Shown here: positions 37,976 to 49,687 of the stretch, in pieces
Layout: each line of letters starts with the position of its first letter
How positions within the stretch are numbered: the first letter of the stretch is position 1
Assembly (NCBI GenBank): GCA_015657535.1
Contig: JADHZB010002038.1
Span: 83,337-147,336 of the forward strand
DNA from: Nephromyces sp. MM_2019
Lineage: Eukaryota > Apicomplexa > Aconoidasida > Nephromycida
Length of the DNA: 64,000 bases
Direction: 5' to 3'
Notes under the pieces: model-generated
Database searches by the model: none
Told to the model about the DNA's origin: nothing
What the model saw: only the letters and a program-made list of their open reading frames with translations
Position numbers and translations under genes: made by a program

Positions 37976-40900
37976 GTGGCTGTAATATATCATTGGATTT
38001 TTTTCCTTTCATGATGGTGTGCTAAAAAGTGTTGCATAGAACAGCAATTCTCGTTAGCAGATATTTAGAGATATAAAGGATACCCCGGTTTAAGCGGGTT
38101 GTTCCGTTACGTAGTTCTCGTACCTGAAAAATTCAAAACTTAATCTAACACTGGGCAAAGATTGCTGTAACACCAGCACAAGGCGCTAATTCTATATAAA
38201 ACACAGAGTGTTCCTATGCTTTAAAGCAACTCCGGTGTGATGCTGCATCCTGGTTATACCTAAATTGCTCTCCCGTTTTCAAGCTTGGGCTGAAAAACAG
38301 TGCTCAAATTTGGCATGCGAAGTAATTGCAAAATTTAAAGAGTGCTTAATCATTCTATTGCTCTTAGCATGTTACCATTAAGAGTGTTAATAGGCGTTAG
38401 CAACTGAGCTATGCGAATCGAAACGTTTGACAGCTAGGTTCATGCAATGCACGGCTAGGAAATATTCCCAACTAAATTAACTCGTTACGGGATCCTTCCG
38501 ATCTAAGCTGGAAAACTTTCTTCTGCAATGAAGGAACTAGATGGAGCGATTTAAAAAAAACCAAAATATTTTAATCTCAGTCGGTTGTGTAACCAGACAT
38601 CCTTCACCTTAAAGAAGTGAACTATTTATTAGGAAATGGCGTAGAGCTCGACGTTTTGTCACCATTACGCGTAATTTGAGCCGTCATTCGCAGGTTTTAA
38701 AATTATTAAGATGAAACGTAAGTAACTCTTCTTCCACATGAAAAGCAATGAAATTTCGTGGATCAGTTTTGGGTGGTTTCAGCTTCAGTTTGACCGTAGA
38801 AACACTTGTTCATAATAGCTTATCACATAATTATTGACCTTAGGATGACTACGCTTCCTACCCTCGACAACTGCTGGCTATCAGAGTACAAGAAAAACAT
38901 TGAGCATTTAACTAGCGTTCAAATGTTAATGCTAGCCAAAATATTGCGATTGAGCTGCCTATTGGGCCAGCAGACAGATGCAGCCAGGCGTGTGCCACGG
39001 GTTGGAGTTTCCTAGCACAACTAGCCACTTTAGCTGGGTCCTGTATGTTTCCTGGCTTAGGTATAGGCTATGAGGGTACTGCAAGCGAAGTGAGTTTATT
39101 ATTTGGGGGTAGAAGGAAGTCATTTTGTGCTTTAGCGGAGTAATCTGTGTGTCAGCTCAGATACTACGTATGCACAATGAAGGTTCCTAGCTGAGTACTT
39201 GAGACTCTAGATACAAATAGGTGACGCTAGGTTTTCGCCAGGGTAATTGTGAATAGTCATCAGGCGTTATCTTGTTCATCTGCTATCCGGTGCTGCGGTG
39301 ATTCGGAGTTTTAATCATTTGACGTACCTCCCCTACAACCAACCAATATCAACCTTAAGTGTGCTTTAAGTTCCTCAAGTACGATTTTCTTCGCTCTATA
39401 TGCACAAAAAGCAGATGTACCAACTACGAGTACGGGTATTATAGAGGCGCCACGCCCCATGTCTACTCACTACAGCCACCGTCACTGCCACCAATAATTG
39501 TGTTGTGCTCCCTGCGGAAAGGTACTCGAGACGCTGCCAGATATATACTGCCTCATCATCTACATTCGGATTAGCGCCCAGCCTCGACTAGCCGATGGCA
39601 CACACGCTTGCACATGCACACGCGGTATACACATGTGGCCAGAATCCCGTGTTTCGGTAAACTCGGACGTCGCGCATCATCCTGCTGTACGTACAGGGCG
39701 TATGCGCCCACGCACACACACGCACACGCTAGCAGTCCCTCCTGGGCGGCAGGGCACACGCATACACCCAATCACGCCACAAAATCGTGTCGCGAACTTT
39801 GGTACATGCACATCCAAACTCACACGCTCTGGAGCTATGCACTGTTGGTCACCGCGCTCCGAAGCACAGCTTGGAGGGCAGGCCTGCTCTGTTGGTTAGG
39901 GAGTTCTACATATGGGGAGCGTGCTCCTATATGAGAGCGCTTTCTACATGGGGGAGGTATTGCCAGAGTGGTAAGGTCCATTCGCTAGATTAGAAATCGC
40001 TAGAGGCTGCAGGTTTGTATGTAAAGAGATGCACTCTTAATCTTCTCGCACACCCGGTATGGGATGCCTCTACCCAGTAGGCTACTTAATATAGCTTATC
40101 GTTCTTACCTCTTTCCCAACAGTGAAGACGCAGTCCAATATTGCACTCCTACAAACCCTGGAATCAGCACAAGATAAGAGCGGATAGACATGTCTAAGCC
40201 TAGTGAGCCTGGTTATAAGCATGAAAGTTTCGCCCGCACTTCTGTGGGTGACGATTAGCCTTTAAACTCCGTTCAGCTTCGTAGGTTAGCAGCTTCGCAC
40301 AATCCCTTAGTAGAACAAGGGATAATCATTCAATAACATCTGTAGCTAGCTTAGTTCAATTGGGGGCTAGCTAACTAAGCTAGCCACAATTCATATGTTA
40401 ATCATTCAAGGTAAAGCAAATCAAAATTCACGCAAAAAGTCGTTCAACCGTTTTGTTAAGTCAACACGCTTTAGATCTATCACCACAAATATCTCCTTGC
40501 CCCACATGAGCTTTGGTCATGGAGGGTAAACCCTCAAATTATTGGTGTGAATTTCTTCCACAGTTGGGATGCCAAGGGGTCGTGCCGGGCACTTTCAGCG
40601 CTCGGAAGGTTGCCAGCTCCATCAGCCGGGGAAGATCTAGTACCTACGAGTCTAATATCCCCAAGCCCGTTGTGTGTTGGCTACTACATGATTTAGTGAG
40701 AGTGACTCCACTATGCTAGGTAGAGGCCTAACTCGCCATCCTAGCACGTTTAGAAACTAGCTAGCATTAACTATAGCACACAGCATAACCTAGCGTCATC
40801 GCTTATTATCTGGAGCTAGAGACTAGCCACCTATATAAGTACAGACATGGCGCCTAAGCGAACACATTGTAAATTTCGTGCTAAGGCTATGCATAGGCTA

Positions 40901-41155
40901 GAGGTCTCTCAGAGCCAGCCTACAGTCTAGCCTAGAGATTAAGGCCTAGATAATCCATACCTAGCTAGACTAGCACACAGGAAATAGCTAGCACAGCTAG
41001 TGTATGCTTGTTAGCATACAGGAGCTAGTTAACACAACCAGTGTGCGCTAGGATAGTTAACCCTCAGCACAGAAACGGCTGCCTCTGTTAGCGGCCCTAA
41101 ATTGGCTAGGGCTTCATGATTATCCGTATGGATAAGCTTCGACTATACTTTGCAG
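37976..41155. other. Region of unclear content, CTAG- and CA-rich
   Basis: No complete gene is supported. A frame from an ATG near 38844 (MTTLPTLDNCWLSEYKKNIE, stop at 39015) and one at 39359-39574 have plausible composition but no family or clear splice partners. CA-rich sequence occupies 39600-39770. At 40340-41060 the tetranucleotide CTAG is unusually frequent. Confidence 0.35.
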
Positions 41156-41395
41156 GTATATACTCCTGAAAAAGCTCATAAGCGTACTGGTATGCCCATG
41201 ATAACCAGAAAAATTTACTGTCTATCATGGGCAGGAAGCGACCAAATAGGCTCGAACATTTGCTGCAACAAAAATGACTTACACATTAACACAATGCTTA
41301 CAGATATAACTCATGAAGCTGTAATTAACTCTGTAGCTATGAAAATTCAAAAATTTCACACAAGAGCGAGCCACATGTTGCTAGCACACAGCTAA
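41156..41395 (+). other. Candidate last exon of an unknown gene
   Basis: After a good acceptor (ATACTTTGCAG) a frame runs to a stop with ordinary composition: VYTPEKAHKRTGMPMITRKI near the start and THEAVINSVAMKIQ later. It has no ATG-initiated start of its own at the 5' end, which suits an internal or terminal exon. I could not find the preceding exon with confidence. It may belong with the frames near 38.8-39.6 kb. Confidence 0.25.
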
Positions 41396-41805
41396 GCGTG
41401 ATTGCGGAGGGACTAAAAAGCTTTCTCTAGCAAAAGCAAAACCAGTGGTTCCATTGCAACGCTCGCTGCTCGATCGTAAAACTAGCTGTCCCATCGAAAC
41501 ATTAGCTGCTTGATAGTAACACTAGCTATATCCCTCCGTAGTAGCAGCTACTCGATAACAAAATCACTTCCTCTCCCATAAAATTACTTCCTTCGACCTT
41601 GTCCTGCTTCGCTCCGCCTCCTCGCTGGGGTAAGCGTCAAGTTCCCCGTTTTGATAAGGGTCACCGGGACCGGACGTTATTTGCTATAATTAACCAACCC
41701 AGAGCCATCATTAGGTCGTACCAATCGTTTCCACTCGTGCCGACACCTCTTCACTAGAAACAACATATTCAATCTGCTCGCAATTGCTTCCACCGAGTAT
41801 AAGCA

Positions 41806-43176
41806 ATGACTTACACTTTTGGATACCTTCACTGCCGACTGCCGCTTGTATGTCTCTGCTTCTGCAATTTTCTGGTGTTCCACCTCATCGCTGCAGCTGT
41901 CTTCTTTCCCTACACAAGCTCCATAAACCCGCCCATGGGCTCTCGTTATAACGTTTCGCAACAATCCGCTGTTTTTGAGGCTACAACGAAGCAGATAGAT
42001 GATATTTTGGACCTTCCCAGTTCCTTGCCGTGTTTAGTGAGCAACAGGAAACAGCGATACGCAGAAGGTAAATACATTCGTACGGGGGAAAAAGAAGGGA
42101 TTAATAGAGGGCTGATCTCGCGCAGAGAGGGGTTTTTAGATAGGATATCCGCTGGAAATCTTTTAAAGAGATTTTACCAGCAGCTTCTTTCCTCAAAGCG
42201 TTTAGCCTCACGTTGTTTCGTGAGAGTCGTAAGAGCTCTCGCCCGTCAGGTGGGATTGCAGAGAGGGGTAAGGACAATCTGTTGTGAGCAAAACTCGTGC
42301 ATTTGCAAGTCAAAATCGTACTCTCCGAGTGGTTGCTGCTTCTCCCGTGTTCTTGGCGGTCTTCCATCGCTATTGCGCTTCCAAACCCTAGGAAGAGGCC
42401 CTAGATATTGGTTTGTGTGCGAAAATTTACCTTTTTTTAAGGATTTTACATTTTCTTTGCGATACGCAGGGAATAGTAAACTTTGCCAACCCCAGAGTGA
42501 TAGGAGTAGGCTAAACGCTTCGAATAGTCCTTTATCCAGAGGCCTAAGGCGTTTTCAAGTCAAACAGCGCGAGCAAAGCCTTTTTACCGTAAATGCAACC
42601 TTCTTACTCCCCGTTTCAAACGTGAGCCCTAAGGAGGAACCTGTGTGTTATTCACTTCCCACATTAGAGTCTCTTAACAAGGACGGTGCTTCAGGCTTCC
42701 TACCTCTTCCTATTCGTCTATACGTGGATGGCAGCTGCGTGCGCAATAGCGATGCTGTAGCCGCAGCATGTGGTATATATTTTGAGTCTCCATCATATGC
42801 GCACCTTAACCAAGGAATTCTGTTACCACTAGATATTCGTACTAATCAAGCAGCTGAGCTAGCTGCCTTACGGGCAGTGTTGTTAATACTTCGTTCAGCC
42901 CCTGCTTCCCCCCTATGCATTTACACTGACTCCTGGTACGTGGTGAGAGGAGTAACCGATTGGATGCCTAATAGATGGAAGTTGAATGGTTGGTTGACCT
43001 CTAGTGGAGAAAAGGTTTCCAATATGCAGCTCTTTAAGGATATTGACGAATTGATCGCTGAAAGAACGGGTGGTATAAGCATAGAATGGGTACGGGGTCA
43101 TAGTGGGAATAGTGGTAATGAGGGAGCGCACAAGCTCGCAAAATCAGCTATAATGCATAACTACGAGAGTCGGTAA
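41806..43176 (+). CDS. Ribonuclease H1 with N-terminal secretory-type leader
   Basis: Single exon, 456 residues, ATG at 41806. Residues about 300-452 are an RNase H domain, which cuts the RNA strand of RNA-DNA hybrids. Catalytic positions are visible: D308 in LYVDGSC, E351 in NQAAELAAL, D375 in IYTDSWYVV and H432 in WVRGHSGN. The fourth acidic residue is replaced by H442 (NEGAHKLAK where the family has D). The basic substrate-handling segment WMPNRWKLNGW is present. The first 35 residues are strongly hydrophobic (PLVCLCFCNFLVFHLIAAAV), like a signal peptide, followed by about 250 Ser/Arg/Lys-rich residues with no hybrid-binding domain. In an apicomplexan that arrangement suggests a bipartite apicoplast leader; this is inference. 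The gene has no intron, unlike its neighbours. Confidence 0.88.
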   Translation: MTYTFGYLHCRLPLVCLCFCNFLVFHLIAAAVFFPYTSSINPPMGSRYNVSQQSAVFEATTKQIDDILDLPSSLPCLVSNRKQRYAEGKYIRTGEKEGINRGLISRREGFLDRISAGNLLKRFYQQLLSSKRLASRCFVRVVRALARQVGLQRGVRTICCEQNSCICKSKSYSPSGCCFSRVLGGLPSLLRFQTLGRGPRYWFVCENLPFFKDFTFSLRYAGNSKLCQPQSDRSRLNASNSPLSRGLRRFQVKQREQSLFTVNATFLLPVSNVSPKEEPVCYSLPTLESLNKDGASGFLPLPIRLYVDGSCVRNSDAVAAACGIYFESPSYAHLNQGILLPLDIRTNQAAELAALRAVLLILRSAPASPLCIYTDSWYVVRGVTDWMPNRWKLNGWLTSSGEKVSNMQLFKDIDELIAERTGGISIEWVRGHSGNSGNEGAHKLAKSAIMHNYESR

Positions 43177-45923
43177 CGTACCCCAAGGGGTTATGGAATT
43201 TCGAGATGTGACATCGTAGCGAGTATTCAGTCGTTAAAGGAAAAAGGCTGCATCATACACCAAACTCCAATGGGCTCGGAACTACATTCTGCGGTATAGC
43301 AGGATTTCGGTGTTAAAGGGAGGAGATTTGGATATTTTCTTGAGCAAATATATACATTTGGAGTTACGAAGTTGTTAGTCCCCTGTGTGTATTTTTTGTG
43401 GGATCGTACTTCACAGGGTGTGCCTTTTCAAGGAGATGTGCTCTCTGTAGCTCTGAGTGCTAAAATACGCCGTAGTAGCTAGAAAGGCACTTGAGCTCTC
43501 ATTCGTAAAAGTCCCAACATACTGCTATTATAGAGGCCCGCCAGCTCCCTACTCTATACAAGCCTAATCTGGGGGATGTACACATATATATGGCTAGACA
43601 TATACACACACGTAAAATACACATACATGTGTGCGTGCATGCACAAAATAGATATATGCATACACGCGGATATACATAAAGAGAGGGGAGATAATAGATA
43701 ATACATATATATGCGCGCACTGAAACATCCGTAACTAAGAACAGAAAGAACCCTCGCCAACTTAAGCTACCTTCATATCCTGAGCAAATCTTTGCATTTC
43801 TTTTCTATTTTTACACCTTCTCTAGGGCAAGTTTGCCCCTACGGTGCAAGTCGGCCGTCTCTTTCTCTTTATCAGCTCATCTACAGCACCAGAGTGAATT
43901 AATCTCAAAATTTTTACTAGGTTTTCTTGAGCTTTTACGCATCTCGTGTGCGAGTGTATTTAACCGTTTGTAAGTATGTTTGGGGTGCTGGTAGGTGGTG
44001 CATTTCGTGAATTCTTAAAAATAAAAAACGGCGTCTGGGAGTGTGTACAATCCCATACTTGGCCATCTCCAACAGGAAGCATCTCCTTTTCTCAACTATT
44101 CAAGCTTTCACGGAGTAATTTTACAATCGGTGGGCACAGATGACGCTATGTGCGAGTTCAGCACGTGAAGAGACACAGTATGATGCCTATAATACAGTGT
44201 GCGACACCACACTGTTTCATCATGAACGCGGGGTTAAATCTTCAAAGTGAAGTTTTCAGAAAAGAAGCCCTTTACTAGAGTGAAAGATGATATGGGTGAG
44301 AACATATATATCCAGTGGTGAGTTGCATCTGAAAATGAAGCTTATCTAATACAAACCGGCTTTAAGAGGAGTTACTCTATAATCACGTCACTACTTTAGG
44401 TTAGCTAGGGCCAATCAGTTTGAAGTTTCTTCTAATCATCTTTTCAACTGTTATTAACTCCTCATACCGTGGAAATCTAATTAAACAAAGACGTCTCATT
44501 TGAAGGTTTTTAAACAGCTACATAAGCTTGCACTACTCAATTTTTCTGCAAACCCACATCCTTACAACAGTCTCTCTCGCTTAATCTTGCGTTTTTGCCA
44601 AAAAAAATTCGACTCCTGCTCGGTTTCATTCGTTAGACAGTAAAGTTTCGCTTCGGTGCTCCTTCACGGGGTACAGGGAAAAAAACACATGGCAGGGCAG
44701 ACACCTTATTCCAACATTATGCAACACACAGTCCTAGCATACGTAGCTGAATAACACTCAAATTCAGTCTTTATCTTTTTGTTAGTACGATCGGTTGCAA
44801 ACAGGAAAGCTGGCCTGCTGAAAGACATATAAAGTTTGTGTGTGTGCGATCGTTGGCGTGAGAGGAATTTCATTCTGTGTGTGTGACGAATTTTCCGCAC
44901 TCTAGCTTTCTCAGCAAGGGAAGGACCACGAGAATGCATCCCTATTGCATCTATGCCACATGCCAATGGCGTGTGCATCTTTACACCATTCATGCACACT
45001 TTATTATGTGGAAGTATATGATATGCTTGGGATGCGAGATTTTGGAAACTTGAACCAAAAAAATGCTACAGATTAGGGTCTTACTCAAGTAACTAAGCGA
45101 TTTGCTTCTATTGCTGCTGTGTATGTAAGGCATCAAAAGCTCCTAGAATCGTATGATAAGCTTAAATCTACCTTTGCAGTAACCTATCTACGGGAAAAAA
45201 TTGTCAACTCCTGGGAGATTCCGGGTAGCTTAAACTGAAGATGTGCGTGACTTCTCAAATGACTAACTCCAGGAGATGTAGGATAGGTCCCCAAGGTGTA
45301 GCTGTATGTGTAAATGCTCAACTGACTCCAGAAGATGCAGTATACCTCATACTGAGGATGTGTGTCTGTGACTTTCCAAATTACTGACTCCAGGAGATCT
45401 AGGACACCTCAGGCTAAAGCTTTGAGTGACTTCTCAACGGACTGCGATTGTTAAGTAAAGAAAGCTCACAACACAGTCTTTCATTTTCTACGCAAAAAAG
45501 GTAGGAAATGGGGCTATAATAGGCAGCATGATGGGAAAGTTATAATGGGAGCAGGGTTGAACACGCACCAACACACGCTACCAATACATGGGGTACCTCA
45601 AATGCCGCATGCTATGTATATGTAATAAATCATGCCAGGCGGTAGTGTGTGGGGATATGTGTATATGCCGATGGATTTGAATTCATATGTATGTGTGTAT
45701 CTGTGTATGAATGGATTTTTCTGGTAGGTTTCAGCCCGAAAAAAGAGAAACATGACTTCTCTTCATCCTTTGCTAGAAATATGCTAGTGTGTGGAAAATT
45801 AAAAGCATTAAGTTAAATATAAGGAATAAGATAAAAATTTGTATCACACACACATGAATAAACTAAGAAAATACTGATTTCTCCCATCATAATTCACACA
45901 AATAGCCGGCATCTTCATCATCT
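43177..45923. other. Intergenic region with CA/TG tracts and a diverged tandem repeat
   Basis: Lies between RNase H1 (+) and the 3' end of the epimerase gene (-). CA/TA-rich sequence is at 43570-43700. A diverged tandem repeat is at 45206-45450. Frames such as 44706-44999 (-) have no recognisable content and are not called. Confidence 0.45.
45206..45450. repeat. Diverged tandem repeat, about 60-bp unit
   Basis: Four copies recognisable by ACTCC(A/T)GGAGAT-type cores at 45206, 45265, 45325 and 45387, each followed by a CTGA(A/G)GATGTG or CTCAAATGACTG-like segment. Spacing is 59-62 bp. Copies differ at many sites. Confidence 0.7.
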
Positions 45924-48900
45924 TCAAGTTATCAATTCTTTGGAAATCTCCTTGTGAAGATCTCTCACTACAGTCTCTGATTTCTTACATGTAACTGGGG
46001 ATTGCCATAGGCATGAGCCACACACACTAAACCATAATAGGTGTATATACATTCGCTGTGTATGTACCGTGCAGACGGTGAATACACCTCACCTTGAGCA
46101 TGGTAGAAATCGTGATTGGAATATCTTTAGCCTTGAAGATGGAAGTTCCTGAAGAGGAAAAGCATAGGAGCACACAAGAGAAGAAGCTGATGCTCTGTTT
46201 GGCTTAATTCATAGCTGGAAAAACATAAGATATAACGTATTAAAGGCAGTAGATTTTGATGAGATATTATGAGGATAATTTCCACATACACTATACAATG
46301 CTCATTATCTGGCTGGGTGAAAAATAAGGAGCTCATAGCTTTTATAGCGTGTGTTTTTTGGGAGGTAAAATATGGGGTTTTCAGTGTGTGGAGAGGGTGG
46401 TTTTGGGGGGGTATAATACGCTGTTTCCAGTGCGTAAAGTAAGCTGCTTTTTACGGGCTTACGATGCACTTCCTTTCACATCGCACACACACTTCAAGAG
46501 GACTTTAGCTAAAAATTCCTCACCTGCAACAATCACGTTAGCACCCTTCGCAGCAGCCGCTTCAGTCGTTTCTACGCCTAGGCCACCGTCAACCTGAGGA
46601 AGAGAGTTTTTCAAAAGTATCATTGCGCCAAGCTCTAAGCAATAAACAATATATAAAATGCCTTCAAAATGACCGAGTGTACATACACCTCTCATAGTAC
46701 TTCAACGCATGCCACGAGAAAGGCATACATCAGACACACTTATTAGCTAGTGTGTAGAAAATTGCTTTTGCACATAATCGCACCGATGAATCCACCCGTA
46801 CAAAGGCATTGGGGGCACACCCGAAAAAAAACACAAACACAAACACATACACACACACGCACACGCACACGCACACGAACACAAACACTCCAAAGAAATG
46901 ATAAGTACCCACACACACACACAAGCGCTCCAAAGAAATAATTGCTAAAAAACGCCCACACACACGATAGCTTCACTAAAGCATCATCAATTTCCAACAA
47001 CCAAAAACCTTATACCCCCCAACTTCACACGGCCTTTTAACATTCAAACCACTCAATCTACACACCACTTAGCTGTACGTGCACCACATCCTAGCACATA
47101 TCCACCACGCACACACCTCAACATCCAGCCAGGGGTATCTTTCACGACAATCCTTCACTTTTCCTAGCATATCCCACATGAAAGACTGCCCTCCAAATCC
47201 AGGCTCAACAGTCATTATCACAACCATAGAGAAAAGCCTTGAATCCAAAGCTTTGAAGACGTCTGAAACGGGAGTTAAAGGCTTCACTGCTAGGCCAGCT
47301 CTCATACCCGCACACTTAACCTTTGTAGCCAGCTCGATCGCCTGGAGTGGAGAAGGGATGGGGAAGGTTTTGAGAGAACAGAAGTAGTCTGGGTTGTAGT
47401 AGAATTGTGAGAGATGCAGGGAAATCGCGTGTTGGGTGGAATATGCATGTGTGTGTGTGGGTTAAACTCTGGTTGTGTGTGTTGATTAAAGTCTGTGTGT
47501 GCGTTGATTAAAGTCTGGTTGAGTGTGTGTGGATTGAAAAATCTGGTAGTGTATGTACATTAAAGTCTGCTTGTGCAGGTTTCGAATATTCTGCTCATTT
47601 GTGTGATGATTAAATTCAGTTTAAAAGGAGATTGCAGTACAATGGGCAATAGAGCCTTTCTTAATGCGTTTATAGCAAAAAGCCGTAAACTTCTCGGTTT
47701 AATATGCAAGGAATACGTTTAGTGTGTGCTGACAGTATGGACTTGCTCAAGAAAAATAATCAAAACAGAGTAGCTAGTAGCAAGATCTAAGAAGCAGGCA
47801 GTGTATGTACACCCAGAAGAATACGAATTTCAACTCCTCAGGATAGATGCACATGACATTATAGAATGAAAAACACGCGGGTATAAGCATGAAGTGACGA
47901 GTGTTGAGCTGAAGGAGCACACACAGCGAAGAAACAGTTGTCACATACGCCAATACAAACACACATTCCATCGGGTAAATGAGGAGAAGCAAATATATTC
48001 ACGAGTGCACAAACATCCCACCAAGACCTTGTGGATGTAAGTGTTATGCTAAGGAGAGGATATAATGGAGATCGGCTACATACACAGGGGAGCACACACA
48101 CAAAAAGTGGGACATGAAGTCACACACACAGAAAATCAGACATGATATCACACACAGAAAATCAAAGAAAAAATCAAAGAAAAAAGCACAGAAAATTACA
48201 CCTAAATCACACATAAATCACACATAAATCACACATACATCTACCTCATCACAACCGCCAACGGCTTCAAAATGAAAGCTGAAAATGTTGCTTCCACTAG
48301 CTTTAAACGGCTCAATCCATCGCTCAGGATCAGATACCATCAAATGAACATCAAAAAAGGCGTTTGGCATCTTCTTGCGAAGCGATTGGAGAATCGGCGG
48401 ACCAAAGGAGATATTCGGAACGAAATGGCTAGAAAATAGAGGAATTCACGAAAAAAATGACGAAAAAATACTCCAACACACACATACACACAGACACACA
48501 CGCACACACACAGACACAAGAGGGGTAAGAAGAAACTCATTGGAGATCCAGGTGGAGAAGCAAGAGAAGGCCTCGTCATAAGGTAGCAAAGAGAGGGAGG
48601 TAGTGTTGATATACACAGTATACGAAGTTTAGAATAATATAAAGATAACATAAATTCGGTGGGAAAAAAGGTTTTAATGGGGAGAATGAGACACACACAC
48701 ATAGTCAGGCATAACATCAACATGGCAAGCATGAAACCCTTTAACCGAGACTGAAATACATACACACACATAGTTAGGCATAACATCAATATGGTAAGTA
48801 TTAAACCCTTTAACCTAACAGATACACAGACACACACATGTAGGCACTTAGGCATCACATCAAAGCCGGGCCATTTTACCCATCCTGTAAACACAAGAAA

Positions 48901-49687
48901 CAAAAATTTGCGAGAAAAGCTTAAATTTTCAAGCTATCAGATCGTGTGTGCTGCACACACGATCTGATAGAAACACAAGCTTAATGCCTTCTACATAACA
49001 TGAGGGGAATGTACATACACCAGAAGATAAACAGACCTTAATAGCTAAGCAAAAGAGGGAATGGACGAATTCTTCACAAAGAAGAATGAAGATTTATGCA
49101 CCTTCAGTTTCTTAACAGCATCTGTAGGAGAAGCCAGTGGCTTAGCTGCTAGTGCTAGCCAAGCACATACTAGTCCTTACTCATTATACAAACCTTTAAA
49201 AAGCTTTCGATGCACACACAAGAAGCTCAATCTACTGCATGTTGAAGACGTGAAACGGAATACAAACAAGAAAGTTTTCGTACACACAGTAAAGCACTCT
49301 CTTTGAAGACTCAAAACCTTTCAGAAATAAAGAAAGATACTCTCTCGCTCTTTTTTTCTCGTTGTATACCATCATATACATGATATAATATGTAACACAC
49401 ACACAATTATACGACACACACAAGCTACGGCACATGCACAATTATGTGATACGCATAAGCTAAAAAAAACATACACACGTATAAATTTATACAAAAGATG
49501 TGCACTTCTCACCCACCATAACATCCAGATGAAGCCAATGAGCCCCTCCATCCAACACACGCTTCGCCTCCTCATGCAAACAAGAAAAATCGCACGCCAG
49601 CACAGAGGCTGATATGATTGGCATCAAATCACTGGAAGCATTTCCATCTTCATGAGACTGCATTTTTCCCAAGTTTCGCACGCACAT
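45924..49687 (-). CDS. RPE: Ribulose-phosphate 3-epimerase
   Basis: Seven exons on the minus strand: 49687-49517, 48884-48880, 48428-48245, 47341-47117, 46593-46524, 46148-46093, 45983-45924; 256 residues. The enzyme interconverts ribulose 5-phosphate and xylulose 5-phosphate in the pentose phosphate pathway. Motifs run in order: PIISASVLACDF, WLHLDVMDGHFVPN (metal ligands H53 and D55), FFDVHLMV (H87), MRAGLAVKPLTPV, MTVEPGFGGQSF, VDGGLG (D197) and ANVIVAGTSIFKAKD. All metal and acid/base residues are present. Length is slightly above the usual 220-230. The DG of DVMDGH is encoded by a 5-nt exon (listed separately). The weakest junction is the last acceptor (CATGTAAG). The first in-frame ATG is 49687; ATG 49663 is an alternative. 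Introns are full of CA/TG tracts. No targeting leader is evident, so probably cytosolic. Confidence 0.93.
46838..46925. repeat. CA/CG-A dinucleotide tract in an RPE intron
   Basis: Alternating ACAC and ACGC tracts with short interruptions lie in the intron between RPE exons 4 and 5. On the transcribed (minus) strand the intron is TG-rich. Confidence 0.8.
48880..48884 (-). other. RPE: 5-nt microexon of the RPE gene
   Basis: On the minus strand GTGTTTACAG|GATGG|GTAAAA. The preceding exon ends in phase 0 after ATG (donor GTGGGT), and the next exon begins with one base completing a codon (TTTTCTAG|C CAT TTC). Inserting GATGG gives ATG-GAT-GGC-CAT-TTC, that is M-D-G-H-F, the invariant family sequence. 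Without it the frame fails and the catalytic-site DG is missing. By chance AG-GATGG-GT would occur about 0.004 times in the roughly 1.1 kb of intron searched. Confidence 0.85.
48934..48970. repeat. Perfect inverted repeat, 18-bp arms
   Basis: CTATCAGATCGTGTGTGC, one T, then its exact reverse complement. Both sides are bracketed by AAGCTT (48917-48922 and 48977-48982). It lies in the first RPE intron, 50 bp upstream of the microexon in the sense of transcription. Confidence 0.95.

Noticed and set aside
39955..40025. tRNA-Ser-like fragment (GCCAGAGTGGTAAGG with TTAGAAA further on)
   Set aside because: The D-arm-like string is suggestive, but TCGCTAGA on both sides of TTAGAAA is a direct repeat, not a stem, and no T-arm or acceptor stem can be formed.
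48340..48903. Minus-strand frame of 187 codons across RPE exon 3
   Set aside because: It reads a wrong frame of the exon and CA-repeat intron sequence; the true exon frame carries the family motifs.
49061..49306. Plus-strand 81-codon frame in RPE intron 1
   Set aside because: No motif, lies inside an intron of the opposite strand, and has CA-repeat composition at its end.
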